Assembly (NCBI RefSeq): GCF_008831285.2
Contig: NC_045141.1
Coordinates: forward strand, 5,783,224-5,847,223
From: Nymphaea colorata
Lineage: Eukaryota; Streptophyta; Magnoliopsida; Nymphaeales; Nymphaeaceae
Length of the DNA stretch: 64,000 bases
Direction: 5' to 3'
The position numbers and the translations under genes are program-made. Positions 22,255 through 34,390 of this stretch are shown piece by piece (the first letter of the stretch is position 1; every line of letters begins with the position of its first letter). Below the pieces are notes generated by a model that saw nothing but the letters and a program-made list of their open reading frames with translations, had not been told where the DNA came from and made no database searches.

Positions 22255-22822
22255 TTGTCATGTTTTCCATCACCAAGTATAGAGAATGTGAAAGAGTCAA
22301 TAGTTTGCAACTGTTTTCAGCAAACGTGAGACAAGCAGGAGAGCATTTGAAATGATTTAGTCATCTTGGCTGAACCCTTTGATCTACCTTAAAACATACA
22401 ACAGCGAAACTAAATTGTTGTTATATATAAAGTTAGGGAAGAAAATGCGTCAGCAAATTAAAATCTCAATATTTCTGTATCCAGGAAACAAATTTTTAGT
22501 CAAGTTGGGTAAAGAAAACTGAATGGCTGTCATAATCAAACTCACACCTGGCGCATAATTTAGTCATATGACCGAACCCGCAACAAAGAGCGAGCCTTGA
22601 ACCCCTGACTATAATATTATCCAACTTGATTACATGTAAATGTTGAATATTTTCCAGCGCACCAATAATGTTTTGATCTGGAAGGGCACTTTCAAAAATT
22701 CTGTCCAAGGACAAGGTCTGTTAAGGTAGATCCGAACACAAACCAGACCACTTACTAGCTCAATATTTCATTATTAAGAGATATATCTACAGTAAACTAA
22801 CACCAATCTTATGGATATACAC
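22255..22822. other. No recognisable feature
   Basis: Intergenic sequence between NLR3 and the right arm of the inverted duplication. Only short open frames; nothing I can name. Confidence 0.5.
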
Positions 22823-25482
22823 GTACACATTAAAGCATCATTTTTACAGAATCTGAAGTGAAAAACAAGAAAAGATTTCTAGATTTGAAACCAAACAAGC
22901 CCTAAAATTATACTGATAATGAACTGAGTAACATTTAAAATATAATAATACATGTTATATATTATTTCACCCATGTGTCATTAGTATTATTTCATTAAAA
23001 GTAAATAAATAGATAAATTATTCATTGTTCTCGTGAACACAGCTCATGCGCCAATCAAACAACAATTGCTTTTATATAAATTGGTCGTTCTCGCGATTAT
23101 TTGTACATGAAATTGAAATCCGTGTTAATTAATGTCACTTTTTTTTACAGCCCACAACAAATTCCTGGTCGTCCAGGACGAGGAAGGGGTCGCAATTATG
23201 GCAATGGATGGTGTGAGTGTGAAAATTTGGTTATATGTGTTATACTAGTGCACTAATTTTGTGATTAAAATATCTTTAGTTTACATGATACAAATAAAAA
23301 TAAAATAAAAATAAAAAATGAAAAATATTTCTTTTCAGAATTACAAAAATACCTTTTTCTCTTTTGCATCGTACCGCACTCAACTTTCTCTGGTGAGTGA
23401 GGGTTTTAAACTACATTTAAATGGCAGCAGCGTATTAAGTCGGGGGACCAAAAAGAACGGGGCCCTGCGGCATTTGGGTTTCAGCCAATGCCAGGTCTCT
23501 CAAATTTAAGGTACTAGTCACGTCGGTTTCCTCAGACCATCTCATCAGTGGGAGGGAGGGAGCTTGGTTGCATCTTAAACCAGGTCTTCCCTAAGGAGAT
23601 CCGCTATTCCCATACCTGTTTATTTTAGTTATGGAAATAGTATCGGGTAGCCTAGAGGCGCAAGTTTTAGCCACTGCAGTAAATGAAAATGAAAATAACG
23701 AGGAACAAGTAGTGTTCACCTTCTTCATTTCTTCCACATAAACAATAAGTTGAATCTGGTTCAAGATCTCAATCCATCAGTTCTTCAACAAGGACATTTA
23801 AAACTTAAATTGGCACGTATTTCCCTTTTTTATATTTTTTTAGTTTAATTCCATTGTATCTTATAAGCTTGAGGTGGTTGGTGCATATGATTTGATGCTG
23901 AGAAGGTGTTTTCTTTTCTGTGCATATGATGTGTTTGCTGAAATTCTGATTTGTATTTTAGTTCATCTGGTCCACATTTGGCATTTGTAAGCAAATTTAT
24001 TTTTGCTTCTCTATCTCTTGCGTGAACCTTCACAATGATCCTGGATCATTGGCTTCAATCTGCCCAATGTCCATGACAGAGCGTTACCATCTCCATTTGA
24101 TCTTGTCCACCGGCTCATGTCCACTGACAATGTATATTGAAAAGGTTGACATTGTATACTGAAAATGATCAATTTGATATGTATACAAATTTTGTTTTTC
24201 ATTTCAAGTCATACAAATGTGGGGAGTCTTTAGAGGCCTTATGCCTCAGTTTTCCTCTTCTGGTTCCACTTCCTGCATCTACTACAATTGATTGTGCATA
24301 TTCAGAATTTGGAGACGTCCAGAAAAGCAGAATATGATGGGAATTTTCATTGTAAAATGAACTGTAGTATCACCTGTTTCATTCTTCTTTTGTGGAAAGT
24401 GCATCTAAGTACCTCTCAATTCAATTAATGGCACCGTGTGCATGCAAGTTTGTGAGCGTTCTGCTTGGGGCATTTAATTTAGAGAGAATTAAGAGTTTGA
24501 TGGCTTGTGTCTCTTTTTTCTGCACGGGCACAAAACAATATATAAATTTGAGGCCTTTCATCTTTGGTATATAATGAATTACGAGGTTCAGACTTGGACA
24601 GCAGTCATATCAATAATATTTTGCTTTGCATGCATGGGTCTTGCCCATCCTCAATTCAGAATACTAGAAAATTTTTTGTAAAATTAGAAGAAAGAAAAAT
24701 TCGTGGTAAGTTTATGAGATGGACAGCCAAACCGCACACTCTCATATAGCCATGTTCATTGGCAATCATGAATATTTTTAGGAAATTTCAAATAGGATCT
24801 CCCTATAATGGCTTTCAGTTTGGTGAAACATTGACAACCGATCTTGAAGTGGATCGCAGTTAAATCATGGCAGAAGTTGTATGAAAAAAAATAAAAAATA
24901 AAAAGCCATCCAGTATTACTTTAAACGGTCTAAAGTTTGAAAGCAGACCATGGCAGATAAATAATTTTTTTGGCTCATGTATCTTTTACATCTTTTATTG
25001 TGCATTTTCTTTTATTGTATCTAAATTTTAGGTCAATTGTATTTATAGAGATAGAAAGACAAAGACCAAGAGAGAGAGTATTTTATAGGATTGCATGTTT
25101 TTTTTACATATTTTCTTAAGTATTTTCTTTCATTTTATGTTGATTTTAAGTCACCGTGTGTAGAGAGAAAAAAAAATGAATTTTAATAGGCTTATATTTT
25201 TAATATGTTTTAAAAAAATATTTTTCTTTGTCGTATGTGAATTTTTTATATCGAAAAAGAATATGTTTATTAGTTCACATGTTTTATAATGTGCTTTTGA
25301 GAAAGAGAGAGAGAGAGAGAGAGAATATATATGGTAAAACGTCACATGTTGAAAATTCTGTCGTTGCAAGCAAACACTAAACACTATACAGAATTACAAC
25401 TTGTTCATATGGACATGAACTCTTTGTTCTTAGGACACTTATTCTAAGGACAAGTGTTTTAAGAACCGTTGTTCTTGCAATC
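22823..25482 (-). repeat. Large inverted duplication, right arm
   Basis: Reverse complement of 12853-15500 with small indels. The spacer between the arms (15501-22822) holds the GA/GATCC repeat and NLR3. Beside the inner end lies GGGCTTGTTTGGTTTCAAATC (minus strand), a TIR-like word preceded by TTA, so a small TIR element may straddle the breakpoint. Confidence 0.9.
23151..23210 (+). other. Possible Gly/Arg-rich exon
   Basis: A T-rich tract ending in TTTTTTACAG is followed by 60 bases that read PQQIPGRPGRGRGRNYGNG in one frame, then GTGTGAG as possible donor. The same segment is in the left arm at about 15112-15171 on the minus strand. RGRGR stretches are common in RNA-binding proteins and in retroelement Gag. 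No flanking exons were found, so chance is quite possible. Confidence 0.18.
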
Positions 25483-25744
25483 AAATGGTACTTTACAGGT
25501 CTATTTCATAGCCTGCAACGATAATCGATCTGTCCCAAAGCAAATGTATGTATACCCATATTTTTCTTCTTAATTCATCACATACACATTTGTCTGAGTC
25601 AAATAAACGGTCAGCTTCTTTTTATGGCTGGTTCCAATAAATGGGGGAGGTGGTGATTTAGTTCCATATGTAAGCTGTACTGCCAATAGCTTAAAATTAG
25701 CTTCTTTCATGCGTACCTGACAAATGTGCACTCTAACTATACAT

Positions 25745-25822
25745 ATTTCCATGCCGTAAGGTATATGGAATCTGAATTTTATAGTTAAAGGCTCAGAAAA
25801 GCTTACCAATTTAAGTGATTAT
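25745..25822 (+). pseudogene. NLR fragment 4, 5' piece (LRR)
   Basis: AGGTATATGGAATCTGAATTTTATAGTTAAAGGCTCAGAAAAGCTTACCAATTTAAG lines up with the NLR3 stretch around 20560-20655 that encodes the LRR unit with GL-x-KLTNL. It stops where the LINE begins. The matching 3' piece is at 27915-28132. Confidence 0.6.
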
Positions 25823-25829
25823 CACTGCA

Positions 25830-27870
25830 GATCTTTGCTATCCTCGTCCGGCTTCCTTTTCACATTTTATCGGTCTCACTTGTGCTCAGACTTGAGCATG
25901 CCTTTCAACTTGACGATATTAAGGCAGCAGTTTGGGCCCTCAAGGCTGGCAAGTCGCTTGGTATCGAATGGTTTCCTCTTGAATTCTTCTGAGTCTTGTG
26001 GCACTGTTACCATCCTGATTTCATGGTCTTCTTTCAAGAGTTTGGTACCAACTCCATCCCCTTTGGGGAATTTAACAGAGCTGTCTGTGTTCTTATTCCT
26101 AAGAGGGCAAACGCCTCCAGTATTTGAGACCTTTGCCCTATCTCTATCCTTGGCACTCATTATTAAGCTTATGGCAAGACTTCTTGCTTCCTGTCTCTAT
26201 CTTGTCATGTCTTCCGTCACAAGTCTTCTTAGCAAATGAGGTTGTCCATTGCATCTACTCTTCCCGCTCTCCATCATTTATCCTTAAAATTGATATCGCG
26301 AAAGCTTTTCATTCGGTCAGCTGAGATTTCCTCTTCTTCCTCCTCCATGGGTTCGACTTTGGACCAGTTGTCAGGGCTCAGATGGCCATTTCCTTTAATG
26401 AGTCTGTCGGTCAGTTCTACTCATTGCATCATGGGCATCGTGAGGGCTGTCCCCTTCCTCCGCTTCCCTTTAACCTTGTTGCTGAAGCTTTTGCTACCCT
26501 CTTCAAGTCTTCGTCAGATTCTAACTTTTTCGATGTGTTGCCACTCCCTAGCTTTTTCTGTTTCTCCATCATTCAATATGCAGACGATTTCATCATCTTT
26601 GACACTACCTCCCCGCAGCAGATTGCTAGAGTTTGGTAGTTGCTTCAGCTTTTTGACTCAGCCTCTGGGTTTCATTAATCATATTGTCAGCTGTCACTCT
26701 TCCATGTCGATCCTGCAACTGCACTTTTTGCAGAAGCATGCTTTGGTTGCAGCAAGACTGGTAGGCTAACGTCCTCTCATTCACCGTAGAATCACCTTGG
26801 TCTAGCAATGTCTAGCCTCCATCACACTCCATGCTCTTGGTCTTTACAAGCCATCTGATGCCACATTCACTAGTCTCAATCGTCTCCTCTAGCACTTTTT
26901 TTGGGGAGGTGAGCACCCCTCGGATTGTCTTGTGCATCGGAAGGTTGTTACTCATCCTTGGCTCTTGGGGGTTTTGGCATTCTTGACCTCATGCGTACTT
27001 GTACTGCCTTTCTTGGTTCTTAGTTATGACATCTAGCCACTTCCGACCAGCCCATTCTCTTTTTTTGTCAAGATCTGTACTTCCCACCCATCACACATGG
27101 CACACCCTTAGACTTATCAGTTCTGCATCACACATTTGAAATAACATTTTCTTTGCTATGCCAACTTTCACCCACTTGTCTCCAAACCACGCCCCTACTT
27201 GGCTCATTTCTTCTTCTTTCTGATTCACCTTTGCCTCTACTTTTGGCTCGGGTGTTCCATGGCTCCCCATCATTTCCTTTGGTCTTTTGACGCTTCACCC
27301 CATGCTATGGATTTTGTTTGACTCATTCTTGCTGGCCATATCAATACCATAGACCATCTCTAGTGCCTTGTGATTCACCTTGCTAACCAGTGTCATCTTT
27401 GCCTCTTTGCTGCAGAATCGAGACACTACTTTGTTGTTGACTGCCATTTCTTTTGTCGCTTGCTTGTTACCACTTGACCTTCTCTCCTCCACACCCTCCC
27501 CTCTCCCTACTGCAGCTTCTTCTCTTTTCTCCTTCACCTTCAGTCAGCAGTGGTTGGCAACTTACTTGGTGGTCTTGAATAATCTAACTATTGGTGGCAT
27601 TATTGGGAAGAGTGCAATAATAGTATCTTCAAGAACACAGCAACGAGTGTTGCTTTAATTGGATGCATTGTGAAGGTAGATCCACCTTGCTCTTTGCATT
27701 GACCACAGGATGACTTCTGCCTTTGACTAGCCCTCTCTTTCTCCCCTCTTCCGCCTCCTCTTCTTGTTTTTGTTTATTTGGTTTTGCCTTCTTTGCTAAT
27801 GTTCTTCTTTTGTCATTTTCATCTTTTTTCTTTTGATACTTTGTTGCTTGACACTTGTCACTACATTTTG
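25830..27870 (+). pseudogene. LINE (L1-type) reverse transcriptase remnant
   Basis: Non-LTR retrotransposon ORF2 in broken frames. Visible in order: DDIKAAVWALKAGKSLGIEW (finger region), FMVFFQEF, AVCVLIPKRANA, ILKIDIAKAFHSVS (palm motif A), GHREGCPLPPLPFNLVAEAF (motif B), and IIQYADDFIIFDT (catalytic Y-A-D-D, motif C) at about 26570-26610. Further on, FFWGGEH and then GGFGILDLM fit the C-terminal part. At least eight stops or frame changes. No clear poly(A) tail or target duplication is visible. It separates two pieces of an NLR, so it inserted into NLR4. From 27300 to 27870 the sequence is pyrimidine-rich and not recognisable. Confidence 0.85.
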
Positions 27871-27914
27871 TTATGGATTTTCACTTTTCTTGGAACAAGC
27901 TTCTTGTGAGCAAC

Positions 27915-28132
27915 AATGGCGAAAATACAAATGTAACTTTGGTGAACTGAATTGCTTGGATAGAATAAAGGGATATTTGTTAATAAAAGGTTTTGAAAGA
28001 ATGATAAATGTTATTTCAGCTGGAAAAGCACAGCTTGGGGAAAAGCATAATGTAATTGGTCCTAATTTGACTTCAAGTTCAAATGGTTGTAAACTCACTA
28101 GTGCTTCTGATCAACAGAGTAGGTCTGCCACT
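27915..28132 (+). pseudogene. NLR fragment 4, 3' piece (LRR linker)
   Basis: Reads FGELNCLDRIKGYLLIKGFE, then AQLGEKHNVIG and SASDQQSR. This matches the NLR1/NLR3 region with KDLNKLKG...LSIEGL...LKEKHELI...SASEQKG. At the position where NLR1 and NLR3 have TGA, this copy has TGT (Cys). It ends at a TIR element at 28137. Confidence 0.75.
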
Positions 28133-28136
28133 AACA

Positions 28137-29109
28137 GCCTGTTTGGTTGAAGGAAATGAGTGGAAAAGGAAGGAAATGAAATAGGAAAAGGTGTTTGGAT
28201 GGAGGGAATTGGAGAAGGGAAGGGAAAGGTCCATGAAAAAATGTGTGTAGAAAAGAGAGAAAAGAAAGGAAGGGGAGAGAAAGGATAGGAAAACTGCCTT
28301 TGTTTTGAATCTCTCAAATGGAGAGATTTGGATGGAAAGGGGAGAATTCATTTCAAAATACTCACATGCCCAACATTTTCTGCCCCTGCACCCCACCCAC
28401 ATCCTGTCACTCTTGCTCTGCTGGTGAGCAGCTGGTTGCCAAGACACAGGCAGTCTTCTGGTGGTGTTTTATAATCCATATTTTTCAATAGTTTTTATAT
28501 GGTTTTAAAAAAGGAAATGAACGAACATTACATTGAAAAAAAATCAAATATGAAAAATATGACTTGCAAACTTTTCTAAACTGAAAAAGGATTAAGTATA
28601 ACTTTAACGTTATTGTAATTTTAAATATAATCTAAGTTTAAGAATTATAGTAAAATTAGGTCCTCATGAATATGTTTTTGTCATCATTTAAAGATCATTA
28701 TTTTTTTCCAAAATTAAAGGAATGTTAAAAAATTAAGTATCGGAAAGAACCCATGAATATTCTAGCTAAGTACCATCGATTATTTAATTTGTTTATTTTT
28801 TATTGAATAAAAAATTAAGTTAAGTACAATAATTTTTTTTTGAAATAGACATGTAGCACTATTGAATGGGGTCATGTAATCAAATATTTTTACTTAGATA
28901 ATAAGTTCAAGTGTTAAGGGTGTTATTGTGAAACAATTTAAATTATCTCTTTTCATTTCTTTTATATCCAAACAAGCTTTCATAATAATATTTTTCCTTT
29001 TCCTCTCTTTTTCTTTTCTTTCCCTACCAATTTTCTTTCAATTCCTTTGCTTTCTTGTCCCTTCCATCCATTTATCATTTCCTTAAGTTTCCCTCCATCC
29101 AAACATGGC
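28137..29109. mobile_element. Non-autonomous TIR element inserted in NLR fragment 4
   Basis: Left end GCCTGTTTGGTTGAAGGAAATGAG; right end, reversed, GCCATGTTTGGATGGAGGGA. Both ends carry GTTTGG and GGAAATGA words, giving imperfect inverted ends; the interior is AT-rich and non-coding. Superfamily is uncertain (PIF- or hAT-like). I could not define a target duplication. Confidence 0.45.
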
Positions 29110-30097
29110 AAAAAAGAGAAGGCCAACCACTAGGTGGCACCACCCCTGGACTTTAACCACTCTATTCGACTAGCTATCTTAGGCTTTGTTTGGACCTTCC
29201 CTTCTATCCTTATATTTAGTGGTCAAAGTTATAAGCAAATGATCTAGTCATTAAATCTAGGAAACAACAAAGTCATTTCAACCAAGTCTTTGATTATTGC
29301 AAGCCTAGTTATATGCACCACACTGGTGGATGAATTTTCGTTCATCAGTATGGCTAGTGACTAAAATACCCTTAGTTCACACTGAAAAAGAAAACTTTTT
29401 ATAAAGACAAAAGTGGAAATAGAAAAAAGTAAAGCAAATGAAAGACATTTTTCAATAAATTACCAAAATGTCATTCCTTCCTATACTACGTACCGTGCGC
29501 ACAATGCACACAACTTTCTCTCCAAGCCAGTTGCAAGAGTTGCGCAATAGGCTGGCATGGCCGGTTCACTCTTGGCTGCTAGAGTTGTTTCGTTAACTTC
29601 TTTCTGAGGCGGACAGACATGCTAGAATGAGTGGATGCAGGCAAGGGTTGAGAAGGGCATGGGCCTATACTGAGATCTGGACCATGAAATAGCCTCCTTG
29701 AATGTGTATGTTGGCTCTTGTTAAGTGTGGCAGGTGGCAGCCAGTTCAAGGGTAGAGAGATAGATGCAGGTCAACCCAGGACGCGTCAACCTACTCCCCT
29801 TAAGATGGGACTTGTTCTCAAGGCCCAATGAGTGGGCCTCTCACCATTCAGGTCCCAAGTATGGTGCTGTCTGGGACCTAACGGTGCACGTCTTCTTGCA
29901 TAATCCATGGAAGAAGGCCTGCCAATATCATGAGGTTGCCGAATAACATCTTCATGCCAGTCAGCTAATAGTGATTGCCTTGGCTAGTGGGAGGCGTGAA
30001 GACACATCAAGGATGCTTATACAGGGCTTTGACCACTACTTCAATATCGTATGCCTTGCTGGTGGTGGTCGAAACTGCCAACATGTAAGGCCATGAG
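29110..30097. other. Mixed repeat DNA, possible Ty3-gypsy 3' remnant
   Basis: On the minus strand near 29780-29840 the sequence TGGGCCTTGAGAACAAG followed by a GGGGAG purine run resembles the region just after the end of pol in some Ty3-gypsy elements. The rest (29530-30090) is GC-richer with open frames on both strands that I do not recognise. Confidence 0.25.
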
Positions 30098-30105
30098 GAT
30101 AGGTG

Positions 30106-30280
30106 CTGAGCCGGAGCCACAAATTTTTCATGAGGAGGGCCGAATTAAAGTTTTTAAATTTTGACGGGGCCGAAATTATTTTTTAAAATTTTTATTTTTT
30201 TAAAGTTTACATGTAAATTTTTTTTTTTTTTTTTGAGGGGGGGCCAGGGCCCCTATGGGCCCCCATTGACTCCGCCCCTG
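30106..30280. mobile_element. hAT MITE
   Basis: Right end TGACTCCGCCCCTG and left end CTGAGCCGGAGCCA; flanks GATAGGTG (30098-30105) and CATAGGTG (30281-30288) agree at 7 of 8 bases. Interior TTTTTCATGAGGAGGGCCGA, TTTTAAATTTTGA and a T-run match the copies at 10462 and 58640. Confidence 0.8.
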
Positions 30281-30288
30281 CATAGGTG

Positions 30289-30985
30289 AAGGCAGATTGT
30301 GGAGCTTGTCATTTGCTTGTAAATGGTTCCCTCATAGCCAAAAGATGATGACTGTCCCGAGATCACTTTGCAAGTGCTCTTTTTTAAACTTCGGCTTTGG
30401 TGGATCATGGAAAGGCTTTACATGGTTGTCGTGGCAAGCCAGGACTGAGGTTTCACCGGTGGCATGTCTACGGATGTACCAGTTAAGGTCAGAGTTAAGC
30501 CAAGCTGCAGGATGCTGAGAGATGCTTGTTGCAAAGGACTGCTTTGGCATGGATCTGGCAAGCAGCTAATGGAAGCAACACAATTTGAGTTGTTTATACA
30601 GCTGCAGAAAAGACATAGTAGTGTACTCTTGGAATGGCTTAATTGTCAGGCAGCGTAGGCTTCCTTCACTTGAGTTGGCTTAGCCAGTGTGAAATTTTGG
30701 AAGAATGTTTGTTTGACCTTAGTACTTTCAATTTGATATATTAATTGTATGTGTAATAATTACAAAACCCTTGATTTTACCCTAATTTTTGTTATCGCTG
30801 GATTTCAGCACATTGTGGCCAGATTTTGGCGTCAAATTTGGACCACATCTAATTCAAGTACACATATACTTATTCATAGAATATTATTTTGATTAGTTGT
30901 CACTTGAATTTTTTTTTTAATGTTTCAATGTCATTGTCCCTAGCCTTTTTAGCCACCCACCAAGTGTTTTCTATAAATTGTTTAA
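30289..30985. other. No recognisable feature
   Basis: Open frames on both strands at 30297-30658 overlap and match nothing I know. No signals that I can support. Confidence 0.45.
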
Positions 30986-31080
30986 ATGAGTGAAAAGTTA
31001 TATTTTACTGATGGGCTGTCTCTCTACTGTAGAGTTTTTACCGAATGCCACTTACATGTTGAAAATAATAGGTTATTACC
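30986..31080. mobile_element. CACTA-like element, part left of the LTR retrotransposon
   Basis: TTTTACTGATGGG, GAGTTTTTACCGAATGCC and GGTTATTAC are sub-terminal-type words like those on the other side of the retrotransposon at 40338-40565. The two pieces belong to one element split by the insertion. The outer left end was not found. Confidence 0.4.
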
Positions 31081-32808
31081 TGTTTGCATCCCAAAATTTT
31101 TGGTTGGTTTTGGAGTGCTCAAGAAAAATGAGTTTTTGTTTTGAAATAAGAAAGAAAAGGACTCACCCGTTGGTACGAGTGTCAACCGTTCTCGGTGCCT
31201 TTACCAGGGTTAATCAACCCAAGGGCTATGTTTATTATTGAAGCATTTCGTTTTAGCTTGAATATCTCTTCGATTCTATATGCTGTGTAGAAAAATATTG
31301 AAAGTTTGATGTTTCAAACTTTTGAAAAGGTTCTTCAAGAGTTGCTTGAGAACATGAAATGTTTTGGGAAAACTAGAAGGAAATCCTTGTGAATATCATT
31401 GGAAAGCTTGAAAAGTCATTTTGAAATCATTGTAGTCTTCTCTTCAAACATTAAGTAGGTTTGAGATTTTGCTCTAATTCAGTTACCACCTAGTTAGAGC
31501 TTCATCTCATCTTGCTTAAGTTCTTTTGGAGAGGTGCTTGTGATCATATGTGACATTAGTGAGTGAAAATGGATGGATGCATTGATCCTATATGATTGAA
31601 AGGAAAAATAATTCATTCATACCATAACATTAATATAGATGCATTCCTACCGTAACATACATCTAACATTTTTGTTTTTGTAAATATCATATATATAAAG
31701 GAAAAGTTTTTGAAAATGGATTGGGGTTGTAGACCATCAAGCATGAATCCAATATTGGGTCATTACTTGGTTTGTGGTCTTGATGAAGTCGGCTAATGAA
31801 AAATTAAAATTTCAAATAGTAAGATATTGAAAGAATGGAAAAGATGAAGGACTACATCCCAAGAGGGATATAGAGAAAGAAAAAGATCTTGAAAATAATA
31901 AAATCACATGTTTTGAAAAAAAGAAAGATATGCATTCGTATACATATATGAAAGCTTATGAAAATGATGTTTATGTCAAGTAGAGAAGAGAAGATCATTT
32001 TAAAAAGTGCAAGAGAAATTTTAAAATGGAATATATGTACATCTATATATTTATGTACGTATACGAGAGTTTATAAAAGTATGTTAAATAATAGAAAGAG
32101 AAACAAGCAAAGAAAGATATTCATGTACATGCATATGTATATAACATGTATATACGTATATGTTTTCATGAATATGAAAATCAAGGAATGATTTGAAAAT
32201 AGACGACTTCAAATTTGATATAGGCCGGAAGGGAGCTTAGACTCATACAAAAGCCTAAGCTAAGTCTCCAAGGCGTATTAGAGAGATTTCTTTTGAAAAT
32301 GTTTTGGAAAATATGAGTTATATAAAAACATAGAATATTTATGGTTTCGTTACAAGGGAATATATTTTTTCCACCGTTGGGTATGGAAGAAAATATTGCA
32401 ACACATCGAGGCATTCTTTAGGGTTCCTAATGGGACGATTAAGAAAGAAACAAGTGTAAAATGACATGGAAATGCATTTTAACATGTACATTTTTGTGAT
32501 AGTTTCTCTGGGTTGGACATGCCCCAACCTCAAAAATTAATAAGAAAATAAATTGCTACAAGCCATACTCTCATTTTCACTGTTTATTGGTATGTAAATA
32601 GAAGATTAGAATATCATGCATGGATAATATATCGACAATATTCAAGGAAGGAAAAAGAGAGAGGGAGAGCATGACGGAGAGGGAAAGAGAGAGAGAGAAA
32701 GGTTGAGAGAGATAGACATAGAGAGATAGAGAGAGATACATAGAGAAAGAGAGAGAAATAGAGAGAGCTAGAGTGAAACACTATAATATGATATTCCCTC
32801 TCATTTTC

Positions 32809-33280
32809 CATGCTCCCGGTTCACTCGAGCATAACCTCTTGTCTCTATAATAGAGATTGAGTGTTATATCCTTTTGCCATAGGGAGATGAAGAATAGAAG
32901 GAGAAAATGAAATGAGAAAGACAACAAAAATATATTCAAGAAATAGAAATAGCAATAACAATGAAGAAAAATAACAGCATCAAGAATATTTGAAAGAGCA
33001 TCATAAAATAAAATATCATCTCATCCTCTCATGCTCCCGGTGCACTTGAGCATAGCCTCTTGTCTCTATAATAGAGATTGAGTACTATCTCCTTTGGCCA
33101 TGGGGAGATGAAGAAGTATCGAAAGAAAAGGAAAATGCTAATCAATAAGAGAGAAAATAAGAGTTAATCATAAAATGAAAGATCATATCATTTTTCATGC
33201 TCCCGGTGCACTTGAGCATAGCCTCTTGTCCCTATATTAGAGATTGAGTACTAAGAACTTTCGCCATGGGGGTAGGAAGA
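32809..33280. repeat. Three dispersed copies of an LTR-internal motif
   Basis: CATGCTCCCGGT...GAGCATA...CCTCTTGT...CTATA(A/T)TAGAGATTGAGT...CCAT(G)GGG recurs at about 32809, 33031 and 33197. The same three copies occur in the other LTR at about 39180, 39401 and 39568, so the triplication predates insertion. Possibly enhancer-like repeats in U3/R/U5; function is not shown. Confidence 0.85.
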
Positions 33281-33520
33281 AGAGAAGGAAATGAAGAAAG
33301 AAAGAAAAAGACTCTAATGAGAATGATTTAGGGAAGATGCTTGCCTTGCTTGAATATGAATACCTCTAAAAGAGGAGTAAGCTCCAAGTTGGATAATAGA
33401 AGAAATGGAAAGAGGAATAGGGAGAGAGAAATAACTCAAGAGAAACTCTAAGTCTTCAAGTGAGAATACTCTAGAATTTCTCCCAAGGTCAACTCTTGCC
33501 TAAGAGGGGGGGAGTGGAGG

Positions 33521-33531
33521 CTATTTATAGA
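33521..33531 (-). promoter_or_regulatory. TATA box of the LTR
   Basis: TCTATAAATAG on the minus strand, about 450 bp into the LTR, fits a U3 TATA box. The same place in the other LTR (about 39885-39900) reads TTATTTAAA, so it is altered there. Confidence 0.5.
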
Positions 33532-33976
33532 AGATTTTGGTGGCAAAACCTTAAATTTGAATTTTTTTGAATTTCACCCCATTTTCATCCGAATTTCAAA
33601 GAATTTTGAATTATTTTGAAAAAAAACTGGCTTGAAAATGGGTATGATTGACCATTAGGCTTATAAAAATATGTTTTTTTTAAAATAAGTTGGGTCTTTA
33701 TCCACTAAAGAAGACTAAATTCACCCTCTAAAGGAAGGTTTTTTTGTCAAAAGGCGGGGAAATAGGTCTTGCCCACCAAAATCGCCCTCTAAAGGAGGTT
33801 CTTTGTCAAAAGGAGGGGCAAATGGTCTTGCAACAAAAAAGACCTAAATCACCCTTTAAAAAGTGGTTTTTTTCAAAAGGAGGGCAATGAGTCTGAAATG
33901 CTTGATTTGTATTTGAACTTGGGTTTTGGATATACGAATTAGATTTTGGGCTTGAAAAATTTGGGGTGATTACAGA

Positions 33977-33993
33977 TGCCCTCTTTGTTTCTA
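33977..33993 (-). other. Polypurine tract
   Basis: Minus strand AGAAACAAAGAGGGCAT directly precedes the LTR start TGTAATCACC. The related element has AACAAAGAGGGGCAT at the same place (54194-54210). Confidence 0.75.
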
Positions 33994-34059
33994 GGCGTTG
34001 CTAGACGGGCTTAGTGACAAAGATAAGCACCGCAAATTTTCAAACAAAGTGAGTGCAGA

Positions 34060-34390
34060 GTGACATTTTAGGCTTATCCCCTCTTACCTCAATGGGTTGT
34101 GTGAGCTTAAATCACAGGTTTCACCCCTTACCTGCATGGGTTTGCCAATTTCAAATTCAGGTTTAACCCCCCCTGAATGGGTTGCCCTGACTTGAATCAC
34201 AAGTTGAACCCTTTAATTGTGTGGGTTGCTTTTAGCTTGTAGCGCAGGTTTAACCCCTTTGCCTGCATGGGTTGGTTCGGCTAGCATTGCAGGTTCAACC
34301 CTTTAACCTGCATGGGTTGCTTCGGCTTGCATTGCAGGATTGGGGTTGCTCTTTTGTCCATAGTTTCAGGTTTTACCCCTTTCCTAAAGG
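34060..34390. repeat. ~60-bp tandem repeat in the retrotransposon 3' untranslated region
   Basis: About six units built on GGTTTAACCCCTT-ACCTGCATGGGTTGC-TTCGGCTTGCATTGCA. They lie just upstream (minus strand) of the polypurine tract. Tandem repeats in this position are known from plant gypsy elements. Confidence 0.8.

Larger units (their letters stand above)
31081..33974 (-). repeat. LTR (3' LTR of the minus-strand element)
   Basis: Collinear with 37441-40337 over its whole length with scattered substitutions and short indels. It contains a TATAAATAG on the minus strand at 33521-33531, GA-rich runs at 32650-32765 and three copies of an ~85-bp internal motif at 32809-33280. Confidence 0.93.

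Noticed and set aside
27856-27868. GTCACTACATTTTG as a CACTA left end
   Set aside because: It lies between the LINE and the NLR fragment with no sub-terminal repeats nearby.
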